A stretch of DNA of 20,542 nucleotides, taken from Bacteroidota bacterium. GTDB lineage: Bacteria; Bacteroidota; Bacteroidia; NS11-12g; UBA9320. The stretch lies in the NCBI GenBank assembly GCA_947499775.1, contig CANMPY010000006.1, positions 1 through 20,542 of the forward strand, in the 5' to 3' direction. Below are positions 1 through 7,166 of this stretch, piece by piece; the first letter of the stretch is position 1; every line of letters begins with the position of its first letter. The notes beneath the pieces are model-generated. The model was given only the letters and a program-made list of their open reading frames with translations, was not told where the DNA came from and did not search any database. Made by a program: the position numbers and the translations under genes.

Positions 1-1
1 G

Positions 2-481
2 CATAATAATTTTGATTTTAAAATTAGCGATGCCTTTTTTAGCCTTAAAGAAAACTCATTATTCCAGCAGGGTAGCGTTGACGTTCATTTAAATATTGAT
101 AGGAAAGAAAGACTCATGAACTTTGACTTTAGTGTTGAGGGCATGGTAAAAACCGAATGCGATATATGTTTAGATGCATTCGATTTGACCGTTAAAGGAG
201 CCGAATCCATTGTGATTAAAATAAGTGACGAACCAAAAGAAAGTGATGGTGAAATTATTTATTTGAGCCCCAATGACATTTCAATAAATATATATGATTA
301 TATTTATGAAATTATTTGTACAAGCATTCCAATGGCGAAAACATGCAAAGACAATGCGTTTAAAACAAAAGCATGCAATGCCGAAATGTTAACTTTTTTA
401 TCAACTACGAACGAAGAAAAACCTAATATTGAAACACAAACCGATCCCAGGTGGGATAAGTTAAAAAACATAAAAGACTAA
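2..481 (+). CDS. DUF177 (YceD-like) protein, 5'-truncated
   Basis: This is a DUF177/YceD family protein of unknown biochemical role, usually encoded just ahead of ribosomal protein L32 and in some organisms linked to 23S rRNA maturation. The frame is open from base 2, and the residues before the first Met at 116 already fit the family (a V-D-V-H-L-N-I-D stretch leading into F-S-V-E-G), so the gene begins outside the window and 116 is not its start. Visible family signs are the C-D-I-C-L motif at about 157-171, acidic middle residues, and the closing D-P-R-W-D-K-L-K motif at about 448-471. It ends 5 bases before rpmF, so the two are almost certainly co-transcribed. The family call is firm; function is known only from relatives. 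Confidence 0.85.
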   Translation, partial: HNNFDFKISDAFFSLKENSLFQQGSVDVHLNIDRKERLMNFDFSVEGMVKTECDICLDAFDLTVKGAESIVIKISDEPKESDGEIIYLSPNDISINIYDYIYEIICTSIPMAKTCKDNAFKTKACNAEMLTFLSTTNEEKPNIETQTDPRWDKLKNIKD

Positions 482-486
482 AAAAA

Positions 487-669
487 ATGGCACATCCCAA
501 ACGAAAAATTTCCAGAACCCGCAGGGACAAACGTAGAACTCATGACAATCTTGAGTTTAAACAAATATTTACCGATCCTAAAACTGGCGACAACTCTTTG
601 TACCATCGCATAAATATGGAAACTGGTATTTACCGCGGCGTACAGGTTATTGAAGTGAAAACTTCTTAA
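487..669 (+). CDS. rpmF: 50S ribosomal protein L32, cysteine-free form
   Basis: Large-subunit ribosomal protein L32, 60 residues. The N-terminus M-A-H-P-K-R-K-I-S-R-T-R-R-D-K-R-R-T-H is the universal L32 signature, and the C-terminal half keeps the Y-H-R and Y-R-G positions. Unlike classic zinc-ribbon L32 it has no cysteine at all: residues around 29-48, where C-x-x-C pairs sit in many bacteria, read F-T-D-P-K-T-G-D-N and N-M-E-T-G. Loss of some or all cysteines is known in this phylum, so this is probably the normal housekeeping copy rather than a zinc-starvation paralogue; its place in the DUF177-rpmF-plsX-fabH cluster supports that. The ATG at 487 follows an A-rich leader with no Shine-Dalgarno, as usual for Bacteroidota. 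Confidence 0.95.
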   Translation: MAHPKRKISRTRRDKRRTHDNLEFKQIFTDPKTGDNSLYHRINMETGIYRGVQVIEVKTS

Positions 670-688
670 TATTTTAAAACAAAACCAT

Positions 689-1633
689 ATGTCACGTATC
701 CGAATAGGATTAGATGCAATGGGTGGAGATTACGCTCCAGCCGAGGCTATTAAAGGCGCATTTAAGGCAACAAGTCAGCCCGACTTTGCTAACGTGGATA
801 TTGTGTTAGTTGGCGAAAAAAATGCCATTGAAGCTTCACTTCTTGAGCTTCAAATTTCTTATCCATTCGAAATTATAGACGCTCCTGACACAATAGGCAT
901 GAGCGAGCATCCTACCAAAGCTGTTTCGGCAAAACGAAATTCGAGCATAATGGTTGGATTGAAAATGCTGATGGAAGGCCGACTCGATGGTTTTGCCAGC
1001 GCAGGCAATACCGGGGCAATGATGGTAGGCTCCCTTTATACTGTTCGTACTATTGACGGTATATTTAGGCCAGCTATTTCTACCATTCTACCTCGCCCTT
1101 CGGGCAAACATGGTTTGATGTTGGATGTAGGAGCAAATGCGGATGTAAAACCTGACGTTTTGGTTCAGTTTGCCAATATTGGATCGATCTATGCTAAATT
1201 AATAATGGGCATAGAAAACCCAACAGTAGGTTTGCTTAGCATAGGCGAAGAAAAAGAAAAAGGCAATATTTTAACTCAGGCTACTTATCCTCTATTAGAA
1301 GATGACCGCTATATAAATTTTATAGGCAACGTTGAGGGCAGAGATTTGTTTACCGACAAAGCCGATGTAGTTGTTTGCGATGGTTATACCGGAAACGTGG
1401 TATTAAAAGCCTGCGAAGGCATGTTTTATCATTTGATGAAACGCGGTGTAAAGGATGACTACTTAGATCAATTTAATTTTGAAAACTACGGGGGGTCACC
1501 CATTCTTGGTGTGAATAAGCCAGTTGTTATAGGTCATGGTATTTCAAAAGCCGCAACCTTTACCAACATGTTAAAACTAACACAAGATGTGATAGTTTCT
1601 AATTTAATCGACGGAATTAAAGCACAGCTTTAA
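689..1633 (+). CDS. plsX: Phosphate acyltransferase PlsX
   Basis: PlsX converts acyl-ACP and inorganic phosphate to acyl-phosphate, the acyl donor for PlsY in the first step of phosphatidic acid synthesis; it is a soluble, membrane-associated enzyme. At 314 residues it is close to the usual length. The opening I-G-L-D-A-M-G-G-D-Y-A-P motif (residues 6-17), the S-A-G-N-T-G-A-M motif (about 104-111), the H-P-T-K-A-V block and the late C-D-G-Y-T-G-N-V-V-L-K motif are all present, and nothing looks truncated. It starts 19 bases after rpmF and precedes fabH, the standard arrangement that ties phospholipid and fatty-acid initiation to a ribosomal protein gene. No separate promoter is evident in the 19-base gap. 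Confidence 0.97.
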   Translation: MSRIRIGLDAMGGDYAPAEAIKGAFKATSQPDFANVDIVLVGEKNAIEASLLELQISYPFEIIDAPDTIGMSEHPTKAVSAKRNSSIMVGLKMLMEGRLDGFASAGNTGAMMVGSLYTVRTIDGIFRPAISTILPRPSGKHGLMLDVGANADVKPDVLVQFANIGSIYAKLIMGIENPTVGLLSIGEEKEKGNILTQATYPLLEDDRYINFIGNVEGRDLFTDKADVVVCDGYTGNVVLKACEGMFYHLMKRGVKDDYLDQFNFENYGGSPILGVNKPVVIGHGISKAATFTNMLKLTQDVIVSNLIDGIKAQL

Positions 1634-1673
1634 GTTAGATTAAGGGTATTTTAAACCCCCTGATTAATTTCAA

Positions 1674-1701
1674 TCTTATTTTCGTTTGGTCTTATTTTCG
1701 T
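1674..1701 (+). repeat. 12-bp direct repeat upstream of fabH
   Basis: TCTTATTTTCGT occurs at 1674-1685 and again at 1690-1701, giving a 16-base period. It lies between plsX and the proposed fabH -7 element. It could be an operator for a dimeric regulator or a chance repeat in AT-rich DNA; nothing in the sequence decides. Confidence 0.4.
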
Positions 1702-1729
1702 AAACCCTATATAATTTAGTCTATTCATT

Positions 1730-1737
1730 TATCTTTG
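1730..1737 (+). promoter_or_regulatory. Candidate fabH promoter -7 element
   Basis: TATCTTTG is an exact match to the Bacteroidota -7 consensus TAnnTTTG and lies 22 bases before the fabH ATG. No convincing TTTG -33 element was found at the usual 19-21 base spacing, so this is a moderate call. It suggests fabH can be transcribed separately from plsX. Confidence 0.5.
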
Positions 1738-1759
1738 CCGACTTATTTTTTAAAATTAA

Positions 1760-2752
1760 ATGTCTAAAATTCAGGCTGCAATTACCGCTGTTGGGGGCTA
1801 TGTTCCTAAAAAAATTCTAAGCAATAAAGATTTGGAAACCATGGTGGACACCACCGATGAATGGATTAAATCGCGTACCGGAATACTAGAGCGACGAATT
1901 CTGGAAGACGGAAAAGCCACTTCAGATATGGCGTGCATTGCTGTTAATGAATTGCTGCAAAAACGAGGAATTAGTGCTTTAGAAATTGATGTGGTTATAT
2001 GCTGCACGATTACAGGCGACCTAATATTTCCAGCAACAGCCAATATTATCTGCGACAAGGTTGGTGCAAAAAATGCCTGGGGATTTGATTTGGCTGCCGC
2101 CTGTTCGGGCTTTTTATTTGGACTCGAAACCGGATCGAAATTTATTGAATCGGGCAAATACAAAAAAGTAATAGTGATAGGGGGCGATAAAATGTCGGCT
2201 ATATTAGATTATACCGACCGAAATACTTGCATTATTTTTGGCGACGGCACAGGAGCTGTTTTATTAGAACCAAACGAAGAAGGTCTTGGTATTTGTGATA
2301 GCATTTTACGAACAGATGGTTCGGGCCGCGAGTTTCTGCATCAAAAAGCAGGAGGTTCATTAAACCCACCTACAGCCGAAACAATATCTGCTCGCGAACA
2401 TTATGTGTATCAAGAAGGAAAAACCGTATTTAAATTTGCGGTAACCAATATGGCTGAGGTCAGCAAAGAGATAATGGATCGCAATAATTTAACTGCTCAT
2501 GATATTGATTATTTAGTAGCTCACCAGGCCAACAAGCGCATCATTGATGCCACAGCCGACCGAATGGAAATTGGCAGTGAAAAGGTTTTGATGAACATAC
2601 AACGCTACGGAAATACCACTAACGGAACTTTGCCGTTACTCCTTTGGGATTTTGAAAAACAATTAAAGAAAGGAGATACTTTAATCCTTTCCACTTTTGG
2701 AGGAGGATTTACTTGGGGTTCCATTTATTTGAAATGGGCATATAATTCGTAA
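1760..2752 (+). CDS. fabH: 3-oxoacyl-ACP synthase III (FabH)
   Basis: FabH condenses acetyl-CoA (or a branched primer) with malonyl-ACP to start type II fatty-acid synthesis in the cytoplasm. The 330-residue length is typical. The catalytic triad is visible: Cys115 in A-A-A-C-S-G, His255 in V-A-H-Q-A-N and Asn285 in R-Y-G-N-T-T-N. The G-G-G-F glycine turn near the C-terminus (about 314-317) is also present. The ATG at 1760 gives the conventional N-terminus and follows an AT-rich leader. A 126-base gap separates it from plsX, with its own candidate -7 element. It is the last gene of the plus-strand lipid cluster and runs into a hairpin pair shared with the convergent gene downstream. Confidence 0.97.
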   Translation: MSKIQAAITAVGGYVPKKILSNKDLETMVDTTDEWIKSRTGILERRILEDGKATSDMACIAVNELLQKRGISALEIDVVICCTITGDLIFPATANIICDKVGAKNAWGFDLAAACSGFLFGLETGSKFIESGKYKKVIVIGGDKMSAILDYTDRNTCIIFGDGTGAVLLEPNEEGLGICDSILRTDGSGREFLHQKAGGSLNPPTAETISAREHYVYQEGKTVFKFAVTNMAEVSKEIMDRNNLTAHDIDYLVAHQANKRIIDATADRMEIGSEKVLMNIQRYGNTTNGTLPLLLWDFEKQLKKGDTLILSTFGGGFTWGSIYLKWAYNS

Positions 2753-2791
2753 AACGTCGTCATTAACAAACCTCGACGACGTTTGTTAATG
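2752..2791. terminator. Interlocking hairpin pair at convergent gene ends
   Basis: Two perfect stems share this junction. Stem A pairs AAACGTCGTC (2752-2761) with GACGACGTTT (2775-2784). Stem B pairs CATTAACAAAC (2761-2771) with GTTTGTTAATG (2781-2791). Their order is A-B-A'-B', so they overlap and are alternatives, or partly a pseudoknot. Stem A is followed by T-rich sequence on both strands, which fits a bidirectional terminator between fabH and the minus-strand gene, whose stop codon lies inside B'. The stems are directly visible; the terminator role is inference. Confidence 0.6.
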
Positions 2792-3598
2792 AATAACGTG
2801 CACATGTCCTTTGTACGTATTTTCTGAGCCGTCTTTAAATTTCACTTTCATAACATAACTGTAAACCCCATTTTCATAATCCGGTTTCCAGGGGGATGAA
2901 CCTTTGTAAACCACTTGACCGGTTCGGGCTACTATAAGCAAATCGTAAGATAAAACTTTCCAGCCATAGGGCGCAAACTCATCATTTAGTCCATCGTCGT
3001 TTCGGCTCACAGCGTTGGGGATATAAAAGGCATTGCTTGCATTTAAGGGTAAAAAGTAATCAATAAATGTGAAGCCGTTAAATGGATTTGGATGGTTTCG
3101 GAATAAGAGGGGTAATTCATTTAATACTTCCTTTTGGTTACCAATATTTTTATTATCCTTTATTTTATTTGAAGAAAAAAACAAATCCAATTTTTCTTTT
3201 AACGAATCAATAATTGATTGTTGTGTTGAATAGCTTTGGTTAAAATTGGTACAAATTCGGAGTAATTTACACCTATGTAGCTTGTATCTGTTTCTTTTCC
3301 AGGCTCCTATATGGCTCCATTTACCAAATTGAAGTCCGTAATCATTTATATCCTGAGAAACCCCTAAATTTCCTCCATAAAATACACCTCTGGTAGGTTT
3401 GTTATTATATCCCTTTCCTACATCGAGTTGTGATAGTTTAAATACGGATGTTGGATATGGTAATGATTGTAAAAAAGAAGTACTAGCTTGAGTAGAAGGA
3501 GGGGTATTGTCTTGTAGAATAAAATCTTGCCCATTTGTAAAACTCGTGCAAAAAACCATAAAGATTACAACAGCAAGCGGTTTAAATTTGAAGGACAG
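2786..3598 (-). pseudogene. Decayed secreted surface protein (S74-like/T9SS chimera)
   Basis: An ATG-initiated reading frame of 257 residues runs from 3559 to 2786, but it looks like a remnant. Its in-frame ATG falls inside the hydrophobic core of a signal peptide (residues such as P-L-A-V-V-I-F-M-V-F upstream and across it), and the frame continues to about 3598 with no ATG, GTG or TTG. Between 3306 and 3199 a different frame encodes E-T-D-T-S-Y-I-G-V-N-Y-S-E-F-V-P-I-L, which closely resembles the end of peptidase S74/tail-fibre intramolecular chaperone domains; the main frame then resumes with a coiled-coil-like I-I-D-S-L-K-E-K. Residues 153-178 look like the start of a type A T9SS CTD (N-H-P-N-P-F-N-G) and 179-257 like a CHU_C/type B end (I-P-N-A, D-D-G-L-N-D), with the usual N-R-W-G-Q changed to A-R-T-G-Q. 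The protein was probably a T9SS cargo. Confidence 0.6.
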
Positions 3599-3630
3599 AA
3601 CGGCTGAAGGACTGAAGGACTGAACGACTG
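3591..3630. repeat. 8-bp tandem repeat, five imperfect copies
   Basis: On the plus strand the units are AAGGACAG (3591), AACGGCTG (3599), AAGGACTG (3607), AAGGACTG (3615) and AACGACTG (3623). The array lies between a minus-strand ATG at 3659 and the signal-peptide frame of the decayed surface protein. Because 8 is not a multiple of 3, any change in copy number changes which frame the ATG reads into. Confidence 0.8.
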
Positions 3631-3880
3631 AGAAGACGTAAAGTTAGATTAGTTTTCATAATAACTTCATAAATTTATACAAATGTATAAACTAACTATA
3701 TTACAATAGCAACTCTTGTTTGTATTATCATAATATGATAAGGCTGGTGTGACAATTGGTATTAATGAGAATTTTTCAAAAGTTTAGAACTTTGGAAAAG
3801 TTATCGAATCCAATACCTCTGAGGTTTTTAAAACCTCGGAGGTATAAAAAAATTCTCGAAAAGTTAAAAGGATAAAATAC
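3631..3880. other. Non-coding region rich in inverted repeats
   Basis: This AT-rich stretch, together with the octamer array before it, separates bamA from the remnant gene. It contains TTTATAC-AAAT-GTATAAA (3674-3691), TTATCATA-A-TATGATAA (3725-3741) and the larger nested palindrome at 3767-3857. I see no supported coding sequence and no obvious T-tract terminator for bamA. Confidence 0.6.
3767..3857. repeat. 91-bp nested inverted-repeat element
   Basis: An outer pair, GAGAATTTTT (3767-3776) and AAAAATTCTC (3848-3857), encloses two inner hairpins: AACTTT-GGA-AAAGTT (3788-3802) and a 15-bp stem at 3813-3827/3831-3845 with one G-T pair and a 3-base loop, built around ACCTC-GAGG. The whole can fold as a three-way junction. 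It lies just downstream of bamA on the minus strand. It may be a REP-like palindromic repeat or an mRNA 3' structure. Confidence 0.6.
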
Positions 3881-6415
3881 CTAAAACTGCGGTCCTAAGA
3901 AAAATTGGAATAAAAATTTCTTCTGCGATACCGGTTCGTTATTAGGGGCATTATCAAACCTCCATCCGCCATCTAGGCCAATTAACCCGAACATAGGAAG
4001 GAAGAAACGCACCCCAACCCCTGCTGTTTTGTATAGCTTGAATGGGTTGTAGTCCTTAAGCGAATAAAACGCATTGCCACCCTCTATAAAAGTATGAACA
4101 TAAACTGTTGCCGATGGATTGGTGCTAATGGGATATCGCAATTCTAAAGTATACTTATTAAAATTGACAGCACCACTGCCGGTGGTGTATTGATCATAGC
4201 CTCTTTGAGCTATCACCTCCGAACCATAAAGATTCCAACCAACCAAACCTGTTCCGCCAAGTTTAAACCTTTCAAATGGCGAGTACCCAACATCTTTGTT
4301 GTAATAATTTAGAAATCCAAATTTGAATGATGATGCTAATACTAATTTACCTACAATTTTATGATACCAAATAGCCTCTACTTTCCATTTATAGTATTCA
4401 AGCCATTTATATTTATCTACAGCTGACATGGTTTTAAAGTCGGCATCGGGCTTAAATAATGAATAAGGAGGTGTAAATTGTGTGGTAAAGGTAAAGGCCG
4501 ATCCTTCCATAGGGAAAATTGGTTGATCGGTTGAATTTCGAGAAATAATATTTTGAAAGTTAATATTATTGGCATTCCCTTGTGTGAATCCAAGGCCGTT
4601 GGTACCCCCAAACCCAAAATAACCATTGTCCTTAAATTGATAATGCTGATAATTTAAACTATTGCTCACTGTAAAATAATCATCCGGCCATTTTAAAAAT
4701 TTACCTAATGAAAGTGTCACTCCTGTTGTTCTTAAATACTGATAACGATCGTCGTTTTTATTAAACCCACCCACATACAAATTGGTTTGAACGGAGTGGT
4801 AAATACTAAAGGTAAACGAATTAGGCTTTTTGCCTCCGAGCCAAGGTTCACTAAATGAAAAATTATAGGTTCTATATCCTAAGCCATTACTTTGCACCCG
4901 CAACGAAACTCTTTGCCCATCACCAGCTGGAATAGGATCCCATGCTCCTTTTTTGAACATGCGTTTACTCGAGAAATTATTTAAACTTAATCCCACTGTT
5001 CCGATAAATCCACCCATACCACCCCAACCTCCAGAGGCTTCAATTTGATCGGATGGTTTTTCGACCACTTTATACTCAATATCCACTGTTCCGTTTTGAG
5101 GATTTGGAATTGGATTGACACCTAGTTTTTCGGGGTCAAAATAATTTAATTGGGCCAATTCACGAATCGAGCGTTGAATATTTGCTCGGCTAAATTTATC
5201 GCCGGGTACGGTTCTCAATTGACGTAAGATTACATGATCGCTCGTTTTATCATTCCCCGTAACTATTACTTTATTAATGGTGGCTTGTTTCCCCTCATAA
5301 ATTCTAATTTCAAGATCGATTGAATCGTTTTCGACATTCGTTTCTACCGGATCAATATTAAAAAATAAATAGCCATCATCCATATACAAACTTGAAATAT
5401 CATAGCCAGATGGGTTCATTCTTAACCTGCTTTCTAATTTCGACTGGTTAAAAATTTCACCCTTTTTTACCCCCAAAACTTTTGCTAATTCAGCATTCGT
5501 ATATTTTGTGTTGCCAATAAATGCAATATCTCTAAAATAATACTGCTTCCCTTCTTTTACTTTAATAACAATATTAAGTAAGTTAGGGCTAATGCTATAA
5601 ATGGAATCCTTTTCGATATGGGCATCGCGGTATCCCAAACTCGCATATTTTTCTAATAGTTTAGGCTTTTCTTCTTCATAGGTTTCTTCAATAAACTTGG
5701 ATGATGCAAAAATATTGATCTTATTTTTTTTGCGTTTTGGCTTTTTTATGGCCGCTAATAATTTGCGGTCGCTTACATTTTCATTGCCCACAATTTGAAT
5801 ATCGTAAATTTTCACCCTCTGCCCTTTTTCTACCTGAATTCTCATTATTAGCTGACCTAGCTTTTTTGGATCTAAATCGGGTTCATTCGTAATGGTAACT
5901 ACAGCATTATAAAACCCCTTCTTGTAATAATATGATTTTACTTTATTTTGGGTTTTATTAGTGAGATTTTCTGTAATAACCTGTCCTGCCTCTAAATTCA
6001 ACTCTTCTTTAAGATTTTTGGTTTCATTTTTCCTTAGCCCTTTGATGCTGTATTTCGACAATCTAGGGCGCTCTACTAAGGCAATATTTAAAAAAATACG
6101 GTTTTCTTTTATGCCCGTACAGTAAATTTTAACATCCGAAAATAATTCTTGTTTCCACAATACTTCTACGGCTTTTCTTAACTCGTCGCCTGGCACGCTT
6201 ATCACTTGATCGCGCGTGAGTCCTGAAATCATGGTTAAAACATTTTTATCCATAAATTGAGTTCCGGTTACGGTTATGCTCTCAATGGTATACTTATTGG
6301 GCGTAAGGTAGTTTAACGCGATGATGTTCGAATCGTTCACTTGGGCCAAAAGCCCATTCGAAAATAGAATAATGGCGGATACAATATGTCCAAAGCGTAT
6401 CAATATTTGAATCAT
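3881..6415 (-). CDS. bamA: Outer membrane protein assembly factor BamA
   Basis: BamA inserts beta-barrel proteins into the outer membrane. From the ATG at 6415 the protein has 844 residues: a signal peptide (M-I-Q-I-L-I-R ... L-L-A-Q, about 1-25), five POTRA-like repeats over about 40-450, then a 16-strand-type barrel ending in F-F-L-G-P-Q-F with the C-terminal Phe typical of barrel proteins. The loop-6 arginine motif appears as Q-R-G-Y where many BamA have V-R-G-F. The upstream in-frame codon at 6454 is TTG and would overlap uppS by 32 bases, so the ATG 7 bases after the uppS stop is preferred. The third POTRA region carries a lysine/arginine-rich insertion (K-K-P-K-R-K-K). A skp/ompH gene often follows bamA in this phylum but is absent here. 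Confidence 0.95.
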   Translation of the reverse strand: MIQILIRFGHIVSAIILFSNGLLAQVNDSNIIALNYLTPNKYTIESITVTGTQFMDKNVLTMISGLTRDQVISVPGDELRKAVEVLWKQELFSDVKIYCTGIKENRIFLNIALVERPRLSKYSIKGLRKNETKNLKEELNLEAGQVITENLTNKTQNKVKSYYYKKGFYNAVVTITNEPDLDPKKLGQLIMRIQVEKGQRVKIYDIQIVGNENVSDRKLLAAIKKPKRKKNKINIFASSKFIEETYEEEKPKLLEKYASLGYRDAHIEKDSIYSISPNLLNIVIKVKEGKQYYFRDIAFIGNTKYTNAELAKVLGVKKGEIFNQSKLESRLRMNPSGYDISSLYMDDGYLFFNIDPVETNVENDSIDLEIRIYEGKQATINKVIVTGNDKTSDHVILRQLRTVPGDKFSRANIQRSIRELAQLNYFDPEKLGVNPIPNPQNGTVDIEYKVVEKPSDQIEASGGWGGMGGFIGTVGLSLNNFSSKRMFKKGAWDPIPAGDGQRVSLRVQSNGLGYRTYNFSFSEPWLGGKKPNSFTFSIYHSVQTNLYVGGFNKNDDRYQYLRTTGVTLSLGKFLKWPDDYFTVSNSLNYQHYQFKDNGYFGFGGTNGLGFTQGNANNINFQNIISRNSTDQPIFPMEGSAFTFTTQFTPPYSLFKPDADFKTMSAVDKYKWLEYYKWKVEAIWYHKIVGKLVLASSFKFGFLNYYNKDVGYSPFERFKLGGTGLVGWNLYGSEVIAQRGYDQYTTGSGAVNFNKYTLELRYPISTNPSATVYVHTFIEGGNAFYSLKDYNPFKLYKTAGVGVRFFLPMFGLIGLDGGWRFDNAPNNEPVSQKKFLFQFFLGPQF

Positions 6416-6422
6416 TGTTTTT

Positions 6423-7166
6423 TTATGCAGTAAGTTGTTCACTAGTTTTTCCAAATCGTCGTTCTCTATTTTGATAATCTATCAGCGCCTCAAATAAATG
6501 TTCTTTTCTAAAATCGGGCCATAATACTTCGGTGAAATAAAATTCACTATAAGCAAGCTCCCAAAGTAAAAAATTACTCAATCTATGTTCTCCACTTGTC
6601 CTAATAAGGAGTTCGGGATGTGGGAATGCTTCAGTTGTAAGCGCTTTGCTTATCATATCTTCGTTTATTTCATCGGGTTGAATTTCTCCAGATTTAACCC
6701 TGTTGGCAATTTTTTTAACGGAGTTCACTATGTCCCATTTAGAGCTATAGCTTAAAGCTAAAATAAGCGTGGTTTTATTGCAATGGCTGGTTTTATCCAT
6801 TGCTTCATTAAGTTCATTGAGGCAATCTTTTGGCAATTGTGTTAGATCGCCAATGGCCTGCAAACGAATATTGTTTTTTATAAGGGTTGAGGTTTCTGAT
6901 TTTATTGTTTTTACCAACAAGGTCATTAAAGCATTTACCTCATGTTGAGGCCTATTCCAATTTTCGGTACTAAACGCATAAAGCGTTAAAAAGGGAATCC
7001 CCAATTCAGCACAGCTCTCACAAGCTTCTCTAACAGCTTTTACTCCATTTTGATGACCAAGAACACGCAATAGCCCTTTCTTTTTAGCCCATCTCCCATT
7101 GCCATCCATAATAATAGCAACGTGCTTTGGCAAAGCGCTTTTGTTAATTGTTTCTAATAATCCCAT
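6423..7166 (-). CDS. uppS: Isoprenyl transferase (undecaprenyl diphosphate synthase)
   Basis: UppS elongates farnesyl diphosphate with isopentenyl diphosphate units to undecaprenyl diphosphate, the lipid carrier for peptidoglycan and surface polysaccharide. The 247-residue length is standard. The active-site motif I-M-D-G-N-G-R-W-A has catalytic Asp21. A-F-S-T-E-N-W (about 64-70) and the late R-T-S-G-E-H-R-L-S-N-F block, which binds the diphosphate, are intact, as is the closing R-R-F-G. Its ATG overlaps the stop of the upstream DUF6089 gene by 13 bases and it ends 7 bases before the bamA ATG, so the three genes form one translationally coupled unit. Confidence 0.97.
   Translation of the reverse strand: MGLLETINKSALPKHVAIIMDGNGRWAKKKGLLRVLGHQNGVKAVREACESCAELGIPFLTLYAFSTENWNRPQHEVNALMTLLVKTIKSETSTLIKNNIRLQAIGDLTQLPKDCLNELNEAMDKTSHCNKTTLILALSYSSKWDIVNSVKKIANRVKSGEIQPDEINEDMISKALTTEAFPHPELLIRTSGEHRLSNFLLWELAYSEFYFTEVLWPDFRKEHLFEALIDYQNRERRFGKTSEQLTA

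Noticed and set aside
116..481. ATG at 116 as the true start of the DUF177 gene
   Set aside because: Upstream in-frame residues are conserved for the family and the frame is open to the window edge.
1798..2163. 121-codon minus-strand ORF inside fabH
   Set aside because: It lies wholly antisense to a clear FabH, has no family-like motifs and no start context of its own; it is a shadow of fabH codon use.
3591..3630. CRISPR-like array
   Set aside because: The units are 8 bases with no spacers and no cas genes nearby; it is a simple tandem repeat.
6415..6454. TTG at 6454 as the bamA start
   Set aside because: It would overlap uppS by 32 bases and place 13 non-signal residues before a clear signal peptide starting at the ATG at 6415.
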